Of a stretch of 64,000 nucleotides of DNA, positions 25,417 through 34,467 are shown piece after piece; positions within the stretch are counted from its first letter, which is position 1, and each line of letters opens with the position of its first letter. Under the pieces are notes generated by a model. It had not been told where the DNA came from and ran no database searches. It worked only from the letters and a program-made list of their open reading frames with translations. Both the position numbers and the translations under genes were made by a program. The DNA comes from Halobacteriovorax marinus (GTDB lineage: Bacteria > Bdellovibrionota > Bacteriovoracia > Bacteriovoracales > Bacteriovoracaceae): contig MAAO01000006.1 in assembly GCA_002163155.1 (NCBI GenBank), positions 1,387,371 to 1,451,370 on the forward strand, given 5' to 3'.

Positions 25417-26472
25417 TTATCGATTAAAAGCATTACCAATAAAACTAAGAATAGAATTCGTGCAACTCTCAATATAGAGCTTGGGCCTATACTTCTTAAA
25501 ATTCTTGTAATACTTCTCACTTTTTATGGCGTGATACTGCCATGAAGTAGAGCCGTAGGCATATGGGTCTCCCACCTTTACTCCATCAAATTTAGCTTTA
25601 TAAGCATTTTTAAGCGTACGTGCCATGAAGAGCTCTTCTGGCATAATTCCTCCCACACTATCATTAGGAGGACGACTTAATAGAAAGTAGGGGTCACTGT
25701 GCTCGGAGAGGAGTTTTAAGCTCTCTTGAAAACCATTCATATTACTTTTGATATAAGAAATCTGGTGAGAGTTTGAGAGGTAGACATTCTTAATCTTGAT
25801 ATCCATCTCTTGTGCTTCACCAATGATTTTTTTAAAAAGTTTAGGATCATTATTAAGTCCAGAAATAATCTTCACTTGGTCATTTCTAAACATATCTCTT
25901 ACATGAATAAAATCTTCACTGTTTGAGAGAAATGTACGTAACTCTTTTTCTATAAATAGGACTTTTAGATTTTCAAATAGACTCTTTTGATTAGTCTTTG
26001 AAATTTCATTTAGGTGATTAATTATCTTAGAATCTGAATAGTATTTTGAAATAAGTTTGTTCATGGACTCTTCACTGGAGAATATTTCTGTAAACTCTTC
26101 AGGTGTTGTTACGTCAAAAAATGCGGCCCTATAGATAAGGTGAAGTAAACTTACTTTTGGATTATAATCAATAAGCCAAGCGAAGCCCGCTTTTGATGAG
26201 GCCATCATGTGAAAGTTTTGCTCAGCACCGACTCCAATATAACCTCCAAATTCATCACTCTCTTTAAATATCGTTGCAAATCTCTCATGGTAGGTTTCGT
26301 TGGTTTTAAGATATTGTACAGTGTCGCTGCCAGCTCTTTTTAGGATGGAGTCAACGGTTTGTTCATCTATGATATTTGCATCAACGTTAGCGGGAGTTCT
26401 GAGATTATTGAACTTAGCGCAGCTGATAGTGAGTAGTAATAATATAAAATGGACTTTAGGAGCTAGATTCAT
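25417..26472 (-). CDS. Lipoprotein of unknown function
   Basis: A 351-residue lipoprotein (lipobox TISC at 15-18). The N-terminal third contains GSDTVQYLKTNETYHERFAT and GGYIGVGAEQNFHMMASSKA, and the middle is helical. Motifs such as IGVGAEQNF, WLIDYNP, VYLSNSHQISY and SRPPNDSVGG recall SAM-binding-like or Rossmann-type proteins of the LIC/DUF families seen in other predatory or spirochaete genomes, but I cannot name one. A G7 tract lies 19 bases upstream of the start, where slippage could change promoter spacing. Confidence 0.6.
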   Translation of the reverse strand: MNLAPKVHFILLLLTISCAKFNNLRTPANVDANIIDEQTVDSILKRAGSDTVQYLKTNETYHERFATIFKESDEFGGYIGVGAEQNFHMMASSKAGFAWLIDYNPKVSLLHLIYRAAFFDVTTPEEFTEIFSSEESMNKLISKYYSDSKIINHLNEISKTNQKSLFENLKVLFIEKELRTFLSNSEDFIHVRDMFRNDQVKIISGLNNDPKLFKKIIGEAQEMDIKIKNVYLSNSHQISYIKSNMNGFQESLKLLSEHSDPYFLLSRPPNDSVGGIMPEELFMARTLKNAYKAKFDGVKVGDPYAYGSTSWQYHAIKSEKYYKNFKKYRPKLYIESCTNSILSFIGNAFNR

Positions 26473-26490
26473 AACGACTTATCGGTGATC

Positions 26491-26497
26491 GGGGGGG
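26491..26497. promoter_or_regulatory. G7 tract in the leader of the 25417-26472 lipoprotein
   Basis: Seven consecutive G residues (C on the transcribed minus strand) lie 19-25 bases upstream of the ATG. Length variation of such a tract can alter promoter or ribosome-binding spacing; this is inference. Confidence 0.4.
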
Positions 26498-26567
26498 AAT
26501 TCTTATAAAAAAATGAGTTTTCAAATGTAGGAAAAGGCTGACAGTTGCAAGGGTTGATAGGGGTCTT

Positions 26568-26657
26568 TTATCTAAGTAAGGTAGGAGAGTCTTTCTCCTT
26601 TTTGATTATATTTTTAAGTTTGTAGTTCGTTGAGGACTAATTAGCCCTATCCTTCTC
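26568..26657 (+). repeat. Dispersed intergenic element, copy 15 (internally deleted)
   Basis: tatctaagtaaggtaggaga with a perfect GGAGA-gtctt-TCTCC hairpin, then a shortened middle (tttgattatatttttaag), tagttcgttgaggac and ttagccctatccttc. Faces the 3' end of the gene at 26746. Confidence 0.8.
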
Positions 26658-26745
26658 ATTGTTCGTATATATCACAAAAAAACACACAATATTAAAATAT
26701 CAATCCATTTTTATTGAAAAAAATTAAAGAAACGTAAGATAAAGT

Positions 26746-27219
26746 TTATTCAAGAATATTCTTACAATTTAATGTTGTTATTTTTGTAACACCACCTTTT
26801 CTTTTCTCGATTTTATGTCCAATAGAGGAATCTTTATTTACATTAAATATAACAGACCTAAGATTAGCATTAGGAGAATTACGCTTAATAATTGAGAGTT
26901 TATACTTGTTATCTGAAATAGAATAATTTTGATTATCTAAAAAGATCATCTGGCCTGTACTAGTGGAACCATATACATGATCTGTAGGGTAACCTCTAGC
27001 TGCTTTAACTCTAAGTCCGGAAGCAATTCTATATTTTGTCTTCTCATTATTTGAAAAAAAACAAAAATCTTCCCTTTCATCCCTAACTTCAATTGTAGAG
27101 CATATATGTCTCAGTTCAAGGTCTTGACCAACATATTGTTGTTGTGATTGACAAAAGTCATCACTAGCATAAGAAGAAGATGAGGCGATTAGTAAAAGTC
27201 CAATAAGTAATTTGCACAT
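26746..27219 (-). CDS. Small secreted protein
   Basis: A 157-residue protein with a signal peptide (MCKLLIGLLLIASSSSYA) and a beta-rich mature part containing CQSQQQYVGQDLELRHIC, EDFCFF and TTLNCKNI, which could form two disulfides. The alternation in RIASGLRVKAARGYPTDHVY and TGQMIFLDNQNYSI suggests a compact beta barrel. Function is unknown and no family was recognised. Confidence 0.65.
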   Translation of the reverse strand: MCKLLIGLLLIASSSSYASDDFCQSQQQYVGQDLELRHICSTIEVRDEREDFCFFSNNEKTKYRIASGLRVKAARGYPTDHVYGSTSTGQMIFLDNQNYSISDNKYKLSIIKRNSPNANLRSVIFNVNKDSSIGHKIEKRKGGVTKITTLNCKNILE

Positions 27220-27337
27220 AAAAAATACCTTTCATAAAGTTTAAGAAATGCACTTTGACAGAAATAAATAATATATGTGAGAAAAGCATAAGTTTTGAAC
27301 TAATTACATGATTTATTGTTGCTGTTGTTTGTTAAGT

Positions 27338-27390
27338 TAGGTTTAGGGAAGGGCGGTGCTTTGAGAACTTAGGTATTAAGCTATGATGTT
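27338..27390 (+). repeat. Dispersed intergenic element, copy 16 (right half, degenerate)
   Basis: aggtttagggaagggcggtg, ctttgagaacttaggtatta match the inner right part (ggggagattggtgctttgag). The outer cctatcctt end is lost. It lies upstream of the metal-uptake operon. Confidence 0.5.
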
Positions 27391-27453
27391 GATTTCAATA
27401 AATCGAACTAACTTACTCGACTAATTTAAAATTATGTGTAAATATTTATTTAA

Positions 27454-27729
27454 ATGAAAAGATTTTTATCCTCAATACTTTTATTTTCACTACTTTTGAT
27501 TCAGGTTCATGGACTTGAGCATTCCTTTTCTGATAGTCACGATCAGTCTCACAATTGTACCATTTGTAAGATACAACATGATCAAGATGATGTCATACCA
27601 AGTGCTGCTCCAGTTTCCTTGGTCACAAGAATACTCTTAGATGAGAATTCTTCAAAATTAGTTAGTAATTTTCTATTTAATTCAATACTTTCAAAAAATT
27701 CTCGCCCGCGAGCACCTCCTCTTTCTTAA
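27454..27729 (+). CDS. Small secreted Cys/His protein at head of metal-uptake operon
   Basis: A 91-residue protein with a signal peptide (about 1-20), a mature part beginning LEHSFSDSHDQSHNCTICKI (CxxC flanked by His) and the C-terminal SRPRAPPLS. This layout (short, signal peptide, CxxC with His, ending in an R-A/G-P-P tail) is that of small proteins often found before metal receptors and exporters in proteobacteria (DUF2946-like). Gene order suggests it serves the porin and binding protein downstream, perhaps by periplasmic zinc or copper binding. Confidence 0.65.
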   Translation: MKRFLSSILLFSLLLIQVHGLEHSFSDSHDQSHNCTICKIQHDQDDVIPSAAPVSLVTRILLDENSSKLVSNFLFNSILSKNSRPRAPPLS

Positions 27730-27817
27730 ATAAAATATATTCAAAACATTTTTAAGGTTTGCAGTTATGTATCTGTAGATCTGTACTATTTATATTTAAA
27801 ATAATTGGAGAATTGAA

Positions 27818-28849
27818 ATGAAATTTTTATGCATAGTTATGTCCTTACTGCTAACTTCTACAAGTTATGCCAAGCAAACAAAATCTAGAGGTAATTCTTT
27901 TAACCCAGATATTGGGATTAATATTCTTTTTTTAAATCAGGAATCTAGTCGAGATAAGGCCGAAGATGGAATGAAGTTTCAGGAGGCAGAACTTCAATTC
28001 AGTTCAGACGTAGATACTTACTTTAGTGCCAAAGCGCTCTTTGCCATAGCAGAAGAGGGAGGAGAGTTTGGTATAGAGCCTGAAGAGGCCTATGTTGAAA
28101 CGATCTCACTTCCACATGTCATTGTTAAGATTGGTAAATCCAAAATGCCAATTGGAAAGCATAATGAGCTGCACGCCCATGCCTTTCCCTTTATTAATGC
28201 TCCATTAATTAATGAGACAATATTAGGTGATGAAGGACTAAATGAAATTGGGGTTGGTGTCAGTGGACTTATTCCTCTACCTTGGTTTAGTGAACTCACT
28301 TTCAATTACACTCAAGGAGATCACGCTGATCTGTTTAACGGAGGTAGTAAGGATAATAAAGCGATCATTACTAGGTTTAAAAATCTGTGGGACTTATCAT
28401 CTTCGACAACTTTAGAATTAGGATTTTCTGGAGCAAAAGGAAAAAACTCTGATCAACAAGATACAAGTCTCTATGGAGCTGATTTAACTTTAAAGTGGAG
28501 ACCTTCAAAAAGTTCAAGTAACCGTTCATTTGAGTGGACTGCTGAATTTTTAGAGAAAGATAGAAAGGGCGCAGCTGACGGAAAACTATCTGGAATTGTA
28601 ACTCACTTTAAGTATCAGTTAGCAAAGAGATGGTATGGACAATATCGTCATGATTACCTTGGTTTAAATGACTCAAAGTCTATCGCTTCTAGTAAGAGAC
28701 ACACTGGACTCATTGCTTTTTTACCATCTGAATTTAGTTCTGTTCGTTTACAGTATGAAACAATCGATGATGGGCAAGTTAAAGATGAGAAAAGACTCAG
28801 CCTTCAGTTAAATATAAGTATTGGTGCACATCCTGCGCATACTTATTAA
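27818..28849 (+). CDS. Porin-like outer-membrane protein of metal-uptake operon
   Basis: A 343-residue protein with a signal peptide (MKFLCIVMSLLLTSTSYA), alternating beta strands throughout (EAELQFSSDVDTYFSAKALF, PWFSELTFNYTQGDHADLF) and a terminal strand near RLSLQLNISIG, as in phosphate-selective or zinc-associated porins. GKSKMPIGKHNELH resembles the KxPxGxxN element of that group. There is no TonB plug domain. A GGAG lies before the ATG. It is followed after ten bases by the metal-binding protein gene. It probably admits metal or metal complexes to the periplasm. Confidence 0.75.
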   Translation: MKFLCIVMSLLLTSTSYAKQTKSRGNSFNPDIGINILFLNQESSRDKAEDGMKFQEAELQFSSDVDTYFSAKALFAIAEEGGEFGIEPEEAYVETISLPHVIVKIGKSKMPIGKHNELHAHAFPFINAPLINETILGDEGLNEIGVGVSGLIPLPWFSELTFNYTQGDHADLFNGGSKDNKAIITRFKNLWDLSSSTTLELGFSGAKGKNSDQQDTSLYGADLTLKWRPSKSSSNRSFEWTAEFLEKDRKGAADGKLSGIVTHFKYQLAKRWYGQYRHDYLGLNDSKSIASSKRHTGLIAFLPSEFSSVRLQYETIDDGQVKDEKRLSLQLNISIGAHPAHTY

Positions 28850-28859
28850 GGAGGAGAGT

Positions 28860-29759
28860 ATGAAAATAAATTTGAGAAAAATTATCATTTTTATTACATT
28901 TATGCTGTCTTTTGTTAGTCATGGGAAATTAAATGTCGTAACCACAACGACCAATCTTAAAAGTTTGGTCAAAGTGATTGGAGGAGAGAAGGTAGATGCT
29001 TTTTCCTTTAGTAAGGGCACACAGGATCCTCATTACTTGGAGGCAAAGCCTTCTTATATGATTAAGGCCTCAAGGGCGGATCTCATAGTTTCTGTTGGTT
29101 TAGATTTAGAAATTGGTTGGCTTCCTCTTGTTATAAGAGGGGCCCGTAACCCTAAATTAAGACCTGGTGCTATAGGAAGTTTTGTCGCTGGTGACTTTAT
29201 TGATACTTTGGAAAAACCCAAAGGGAAATTAACACGAGCTGATGGAGATGTTCACCCCGAAGGTAATCCGCATTTTCTTCTAGACCCACTTAATGCAATA
29301 AAAATAGCTAAAGAGATAATGAAGAAGCTTAGTGAATTAGACAGTAAGAATAAATCATTTTATGAGAATAACTTTAAGAAGTTTTCTAGTGAAGTAGAAG
29401 AACAATTAGTCATTTGGAAAAAAATGATTCCTAAGAATGTTCAGGTAATTACTTATCATAAGACATTGAGTTATTTCTATAATCGACTTGATATTGAGAA
29501 TGTTGCCTACCTTGAACCAAAGCCTGGAGTTCCTCCTACAGCGAAGCATATTCTAAGCGTGATAAAGATTGCTAAAGAAAAAAATATAAAATTAGCAATT
29601 GTTGAGAATTACTTTGATCCTACAGTTGCGAATAGAGTGGCCAAGGATGTATCTAGCTTAAAAGTTGTAACTGTTCCTGTTACGGTTGAAGGGGAGGAAG
29701 ACATTAAAAACTTGATTGACCTTTATGCAAAACTTTTAGAAATATTTAAGGGAGGGTAA
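28860..29759 (+). CDS. Zinc/manganese ABC transporter binding protein (ZnuA-like)
   Basis: A 299-residue periplasmic protein of the cluster A-I (SBP_bac_9, ZnuA/TroA) family. The ATG at 28860 has a strong AAGGAGG site; an upstream in-frame start would overlap the porin gene. Signal peptide about 1-22. Metal-ligand landmarks are GTQDPHYLEAKPS (first His), DVHPEGNPHFLLDP (second His pair), YHKTLSYFYNR (third His) and a C-terminal acidic residue region. The His-rich loop typical of ZnuA is short. The permease gene follows two bases after the stop. Confidence 0.9.
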   Translation: MKINLRKIIIFITFMLSFVSHGKLNVVTTTTNLKSLVKVIGGEKVDAFSFSKGTQDPHYLEAKPSYMIKASRADLIVSVGLDLEIGWLPLVIRGARNPKLRPGAIGSFVAGDFIDTLEKPKGKLTRADGDVHPEGNPHFLLDPLNAIKIAKEIMKKLSELDSKNKSFYENNFKKFSSEVEEQLVIWKKMIPKNVQVITYHKTLSYFYNRLDIENVAYLEPKPGVPPTAKHILSVIKIAKEKNIKLAIVENYFDPTVANRVAKDVSSLKVVTVPVTVEGEEDIKNLIDLYAKLLEIFKGG

Positions 29760-29760
29760 G

Positions 29761-30564
29761 ATGGATGTCCTAATTTTTTTTCTTGCTCCTTTTTGCATGT
29801 GTTTAATCCTTGTAGGAATACACTGCTATATGGGACTTCATGTTCTTAAGAGAGGAGTTATCTTCGTAGACCTAAGTCTTGCCCAAGTGGCAGGTCTTGG
29901 TTCAACTGTTGCCTTACTCTTTCACGTAGAACACCACTCTACTGCGAGTTACCTTATTTCGTTACTTCACACATTTGCAGCAGCTTCCTTATTTGCATGG
30001 GGACGAAAGGTGGAGGATAAAATTTCTCAAGAGGTTCTAATAGGTATTGTCTATGCTCTTGCATCTGCTTTAGTTATTCTGGTTGTTCAAAAACTAACTC
30101 ATGGTTCAGAACACATCAAAGAAATTTTAATTGGAAGGATTCTCTGGGTTTCTTGGGATGATGTGATTAAAACGTCGATTATTTACTCGATTGTTGCAGG
30201 AGTACACTACTACTTTAGAAAGCAACTTCTAGGTGTTAGTTCAGGAAAGCAAATAGAAAATAAGGCCTTTTGGGATTTCCTATTTTATGCTCTCTTTGGT
30301 GTAGTTATCACTTCTTCAGTAGGTGTTGCGGGAATATTACTAGTCTTTTCATTTCTCATTGTTCCGGCCCTAGTAAGTACATTTTTTTACAAAGGGTTAA
30401 AGCAACGATTGATTTTTGGTTGGGTTTTAGGCTTACTTGTTTGCACGCTTGGAATGTTTCTGAGTTATATCTTAGATTTACCAGCTGGAGCCATTTTAGT
30501 TGTTTGCTTTACTGTAATACCAATTTTGTTACTACCTTTTTTAAGTAAATTTAAGGCGGCTTAA
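29761..30564 (+). CDS. Metal ABC transporter permease (ZnuB-like, ABC-3 family)
   Basis: A 267-residue inner-membrane protein with about eight hydrophobic helices. Family landmarks are GLHVLKRGVIFVDLSLAQVA near the N-terminus (the ABC-3 GxxxxxxRxxxFxxxALaH-type motif), LIGRILWVSW, and VGVAGILLVFSFLIVPA. Two bases separate it from the binding protein gene. The matching ATPase gene (ZnuC-like) is not in this operon or elsewhere in the window, so an ATPase must be shared from another locus or the system is incomplete. Confidence 0.9.
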   Translation: MDVLIFFLAPFCMCLILVGIHCYMGLHVLKRGVIFVDLSLAQVAGLGSTVALLFHVEHHSTASYLISLLHTFAAASLFAWGRKVEDKISQEVLIGIVYALASALVILVVQKLTHGSEHIKEILIGRILWVSWDDVIKTSIIYSIVAGVHYYFRKQLLGVSSGKQIENKAFWDFLFYALFGVVITSSVGVAGILLVFSFLIVPALVSTFFYKGLKQRLIFGWVLGLLVCTLGMFLSYILDLPAGAILVVCFTVIPILLLPFLSKFKAA

Positions 30565-30571
30565 GTATCTG

Positions 30572-30596
30572 GGGGTCTATTTCTAGGCCCCTTAAG
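30572..30596 (+). terminator. Terminator of the metal-uptake operon
   Basis: Eight-base stem GGGGTCTA/TAGGCCCC (one G-T pair) with a TTTC loop, eight bases after the permease stop codon. Confidence 0.65.
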
Positions 30597-30604
30597 TGAT
30601 GATT

Positions 30605-30745
30605 TTATCTAAGCAAAGTAGGAGAGTCCTTCTCCGTTATAAGTATTTTAACATTGCGTATATATTTTTTTAAAAGCTAGTTGTAGGTGAGACTGATACT
30701 TTGAAATTTCTTGAAGAGTGGGGTTAGTTTGTACTATTTTTTAAG
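30605..30745 (+). repeat. Dispersed intergenic element, copy 17
   Basis: Full-length, close to consensus: ttatctaagcaaagtaggag with a perfect GGAGA-gtcct-TCTCC hairpin, gttgtaggtgagactgatac, gaaatttcttgaagagtggg, gtttgtactattttt at the right. Faces the 3' end of the gene at 30822. Confidence 0.9.
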
Positions 30746-30821
30746 AAGTTAACTGATAAATCCTTTTTAAATCTAAGAATTGTAAGTCATACGAAAGGTC
30801 TTGTTGAAGGGAACTTTTAAC

Positions 30822-31667
30822 TTATCTTTTATCTTTCAAATATATTTTTTTATAATATTCTTTTAATATACTCCGCTCTTCTTTGCTGTACCAACGAATA
30901 CGATGATCTATATAGCGGGAGTTTCTGCTCTCTTTAACTAAAAAATTGTTTATCTTGTTGATCACTCTTTTTCCCCAAGCATTTTTAGGACATGCCACAT
31001 GCACTAGAGTATATTTTTGATCTTTAATTTCTTTAATATTATAGACTTTATAAATATCTTCTCTATTTTCTTTATGAGACAGATAGCGAACAATTGGTGA
31101 GTATTGAATAATGACATCCACTCTACCAAGAAATAGCATTTTGATAAGATTCACATAATCGTTATTAATAAAAACGTTAGATTTTTTTAAATACCTTTTT
31201 GTTATTTTATTTAGTTTAGTTGTGTAAGAGTCTGGACTGATACCTATTGTTATTCCTTTCATATTAAGAACATCAATTAGGCTCATGGTTTTATTTCGCT
31301 TTTCAATCAGTTTTGAGACTTCATTTCGAACAATCAGCTTATGTGGAAGGAGAATACTGTTAACTTTAGAAAGTAGGGCATCAGTGTCTGGAAGTACTGA
31401 GGGATGACAAATCTTTTCCCCCATTTTCATTTGTTTTCTGGCCCTAAGAGTATTCATTTTGACTTTATGATGTTTGTACTCAGGTAGTTCCAAGGATACC
31501 TGTTCTATAAAGCCATCATACAAACCCTTTTCATTACTTGTTGGGTTAGTAATATAGAACGGAGGCCAATCAACTACCCTCCAGGTAATATTATCACTGG
31601 GTCCTGTCTTCTTTGCGGAAAGGTTACAGCAGTATAGAAGTAAAAATAAAAACATAATTTTATTCAA
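30822..31667 (-). CDS. Orphan periplasmic solute-binding protein, family 3-like (no CPxxC)
   Basis: A 281-residue secreted protein, starting at TTG 31667 (AGAAGG site) or ATG 31655. The signal peptide ends near LSAKK. The first mature strand is ITWRVVDWPPFYI, where proline replaces the cysteines of its paralogues. Other traits are GLYDGFIEQVSLELPEY, MKMGEKICHPSVL, MKGITIGISPDSYTT and MLFLGRVDVIIQYSP. No transporter genes adjoin it. It is one of five such proteins in this window; the ligand is unknown. Confidence 0.75.
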   Translation of the reverse strand: MNKIMFLFLLLYCCNLSAKKTGPSDNITWRVVDWPPFYITNPTSNEKGLYDGFIEQVSLELPEYKHHKVKMNTLRARKQMKMGEKICHPSVLPDTDALLSKVNSILLPHKLIVRNEVSKLIEKRNKTMSLIDVLNMKGITIGISPDSYTTKLNKITKRYLKKSNVFINNDYVNLIKMLFLGRVDVIIQYSPIVRYLSHKENREDIYKVYNIKEIKDQKYTLVHVACPKNAWGKRVINKINNFLVKESRNSRYIDHRIRWYSKEERSILKEYYKKIYLKDKR

Positions 31668-31762
31668 TTCTTTGCCTTCTATAAAAAAAGTTTAGTCATG
31701 ATAATATTATATGTTATTCTCCCTCCGTAATACAATCTATTTAATTTTTGATGGAGTAAATC

Positions 31763-32740
31763 TTGAAAATTCAATTACTAGTTCTATTTGTGTCCACTAT
31801 TAGCAGTACTTTTCTCTTAGCTGACAGTAATGGCTGGACTAAAGTTTTTGATAAGGCCTGTGAGTTTACTGAAGGGCCTGCTCTGGCTCCTAATGGTGAG
31901 ATTTACCTCTCGGATATAACATTTAGTAGTAAATGCTCGAATAAATATGGACAGATGACAGGAAGGGTTTGGGCTTATAATCCGCTAACTAAAAAAAGTC
32001 GAATAGTTAGGCAAAACTCTGGGCAATCTAATGGGCTATACTTTACTAAAGAAGGTCATTTAATTGCCGCTGAGGGCGCTTCATATGGTGGAAGACGCAT
32101 ATCGTGGTTTAACCCGAAAACTAATGAATATCGAGTCATTGTTGATAGCTATAAGGGAAGAAAGTTTAATTCTCCTAATGATCTTGTTATTGACAAAAAA
32201 GGTCGAATTTATTTTACCGACCCAAGGTATGTGGGTCATGAAATGCTACAAATCCCAATCATGGGGGTTTATAGAGTTGATGGCCCAGGAAAGGTAACTA
32301 GAATTATTTCCAGTATTCTAAGACCAAACGGCATCGTTATATCTCCAAATAATAAAACTCTCTATGTGGCCGTTGCCGATAACGGAGGGATCAATTGGCT
32401 TGATATTGGAGCTACTAAAATAGATCCATGGGGACAGGGTGGAATTATTTCATACGATCTTAAATCATCAGGAGAAGTAGAAAATCCTCGTATATTTGTC
32501 GACCTGAAAAAACAAGGAGGAGTTGATGGAATGACTATCGACAAAAAGGGAAATATTTACGCAACTGTAGGAGTTAAAAAGAGACCAGGTATTTACGTAT
32601 ACTCACCAAAGGGGAAACTCATAAAAGTTATAGACACTCCTAACAAAGCGCATCCAACTAATGTGATTTTTGGCAAAGATGGAAAAATCATTTATCTTAC
32701 GATTGATGGAACTAGCATGTGGGCAAAAAAGATATATTAA
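31763..32740 (+). CDS. Secreted SMP-30/gluconolactonase-like beta propeller
   Basis: A 325-residue protein starting at TTG with GGAG ahead of it, with a signal peptide (about 1-20). Six-bladed propeller features of the SMP-30/gluconolactonase/LRE family are present: CEFTEGPALAPNGEIYLSD (metal Glu), GQSNGLYFTKEGHLIAAE, FNSPNDLVIDKKGRIYFTDP (metal Asn) and ILRPNGIVISPNNKTLYVA with VDGMTIDKKGNIYATVG (metal Asp). All the metal-binding positions appear intact, so it should be an active calcium-dependent lactonase or a similar hydrolase in the periplasm. Confidence 0.88.
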   Translation: MKIQLLVLFVSTISSTFLLADSNGWTKVFDKACEFTEGPALAPNGEIYLSDITFSSKCSNKYGQMTGRVWAYNPLTKKSRIVRQNSGQSNGLYFTKEGHLIAAEGASYGGRRISWFNPKTNEYRVIVDSYKGRKFNSPNDLVIDKKGRIYFTDPRYVGHEMLQIPIMGVYRVDGPGKVTRIISSILRPNGIVISPNNKTLYVAVADNGGINWLDIGATKIDPWGQGGIISYDLKSSGEVENPRIFVDLKKQGGVDGMTIDKKGNIYATVGVKKRPGIYVYSPKGKLIKVIDTPNKAHPTNVIFGKDGKIIYLTIDGTSMWAKKIY

Positions 32741-32841
32741 GAACTGTAGTTTTATTTGTTTTGGAAAAATGTATATTACCTATGCTATGCCAAGCAAGTT
32801 AGAAGACAAATTATAGCACTGACTTCTAGCTCTATTGATTT

Positions 32842-33924
32842 TTACAGGCACCGCTCTGGTTTTTTATGAAAATAACGAACTTGTTTACCAAGCTTTATAG
32901 ACAGTAGGTCTACTTTCCAATCTGGAATATCTTTTTGATAAAGCTTTTCATAAATATAAGCAAGGGCACCAACTCTATTTCCGTTTCCAATTATACTTTG
33001 AGTGAGATATCCCCAGAAATGGTATTGATATCCAGGAATATCGTTACCTTCAACAAGTCTCTCAATCTTGTATGAGGCAACTGATGATGTTCCACGATTA
33101 ACTGTCAGAGCGTCTCCACTCATTACCCAAGGAATGACTCCAAGTGCAACCATTGGGTCTTCATAGATCTCTAAGGCCTTCTCAAAAAGTCTCTCAGGAG
33201 AAATAGAAAAGTCCTCTTGCTCAAGAAGCCATAGAAAAAGAGGCGTAGAGAAGTGATTATACTTCTGAGTCTCTGTTACAAACTGATCATATTTCTTATG
33301 TTCAGGTTTTCCAATAGCTAGTGTAAAGCGGTGCTTTTCTTTAATACCTGCACGGTTATGCTTTATAGCGACTCCATTCTCATCAAGGTAAGGATAAGAG
33401 TTGTTAGCAACATTAGGTAAGTGATCTTCAATTTGTCCTAGTAAGTCTTCTTCATTTCTTAATTTAAATTTTGGTGATTCCATATTCAAGTAAGAGACGT
33501 GCCTCTTTCTCGCTAAGTGAATAAATGAAGCAAAGTAATTATCAACTGGTTCTTTAAGCTCTAATTTAGGGTTACCGTATAACATAAAAGCATTTTGAAG
33601 ATAGTACTCTGATCTACTCATTGGAAAACCAGGCATTCCTGTGATTCTTTCAATATATCTTGGTAGTGAGATTCCTGCAGCAATTGGGAGAGCATTAACC
33701 CAAGGGTTAATTTCATTTCTTAAGATTTTCTGAATCTCTTTTTTGAAATCTCGTTTTGATTTCTCTGGATAAGCTTCTTTAATAGAACGTGAAATTGTAC
33801 AAGCAAAACGGTTTACACGATCTGCAGAGAAGTAAACACTTACTGCCTGTGTTGGAACACTTGTAAGTACTATTAGAGTAGAAATGAGTAATCTCTTTAT
33901 AAAAGTAGAATTCATATCGTTCAC
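32842..33924 (-). CDS. Secreted protein of unknown function
   Basis: A 360-residue protein with a signal peptide (about 1-27, ending TQA). The mature part is largely helical and rich in Tyr, His and Lys (for example RKRHVSYLNMESPKF, HRFTLAIGKPEHKKYDQFVT), with cysteines only in FACTIS and at the C-terminal ERCL. No repeat or catalytic pattern was recognised. It ends close to the SMP-30 gene, which it faces convergently. The leader 33925-34140 contains its promoter and no other clear gene. Confidence 0.65.
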   Translation of the reverse strand: MNDMNSTFIKRLLISTLIVLTSVPTQAVSVYFSADRVNRFACTISRSIKEAYPEKSKRDFKKEIQKILRNEINPWVNALPIAAGISLPRYIERITGMPGFPMSRSEYYLQNAFMLYGNPKLELKEPVDNYFASFIHLARKRHVSYLNMESPKFKLRNEEDLLGQIEDHLPNVANNSYPYLDENGVAIKHNRAGIKEKHRFTLAIGKPEHKKYDQFVTETQKYNHFSTPLFLWLLEQEDFSISPERLFEKALEIYEDPMVALGVIPWVMSGDALTVNRGTSSVASYKIERLVEGNDIPGYQYHFWGYLTQSIIGNGNRVGALAYIYEKLYQKDIPDWKVDLLSIKLGKQVRYFHKKPERCL

Positions 33925-34140
33925 TATCCTTAATAAGTTTTATTAAGCAAAAGTAACACTGTTTACGCGCTGCGTCGTTAGTGACGTTCATTATTGTATT
34001 ATTTACACACCTTTGAATAAGGCAAGGGTCTGAAGTTAGGAAGCTCACTGCTATCTCGTACAATTCCAGCTGATTGTTAAATGAACACCCTTGTTCTAAA
34101 TTGTTAGTTCTTGGGGGGATGACTCGTTTGCCCGTTGTCT

Positions 34141-34272
34141 ATATCTAAGTAAGGTAGGAGAGTCTTTTCCGTTTTGAATGTTTTTATCATAATTGAGAAT
34201 TACTATTCTGTAAAAGTTAGCTGTAGGGCAGATTGGTACTTTGAGGTTTCTTGGTTCATTCGTCCTATGCCT
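34141..34272 (+). repeat. Dispersed intergenic element, copy 18
   Basis: atatctaagtaaggtaggag, agtcttttccgttttgaatg, tagctgtagggcagattggt, actttgaggtttcttgg and cgtcctatgcct. Close to full length, with a trimmed right end. Lies between the gene at 32842 (5' side) and the cold-shock gene (3' side). Confidence 0.85.
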
Positions 34273-34418
34273 CCACTTAATAATTCATTGGAATACATTT
34301 ATTCTACATTAGGTGGTATGTAAGAAATCTATTTATTATGGAGAAATGTTAAAAAGTGAACTACTGTTGTGGTGTTAGAACTATGTCTAAATATTTCATC
34401 AACTTTAGAAATAAAAAA

Positions 34419-34438
34419 AGGAGATCTTTCGATCTCCT
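34419..34438 (-). terminator. Rho-independent terminator of the cold-shock gene
   Basis: On the minus strand a perfect seven-base stem GGAGATC/GATCTCC closed by a GAAA tetraloop is followed by seven T residues. It is the clearest intrinsic terminator in the window. Confidence 0.95.
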
Positions 34439-34467
34439 TCTCTTAATTCAATATAAATTTTAAAGTT

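Noticed and set aside
33779..34063. Minus-strand ORF upstream of and overlapping the 32842-33924 gene
   Set aside because: It overlaps the start of a signal-peptide gene in another frame and looks like chance.
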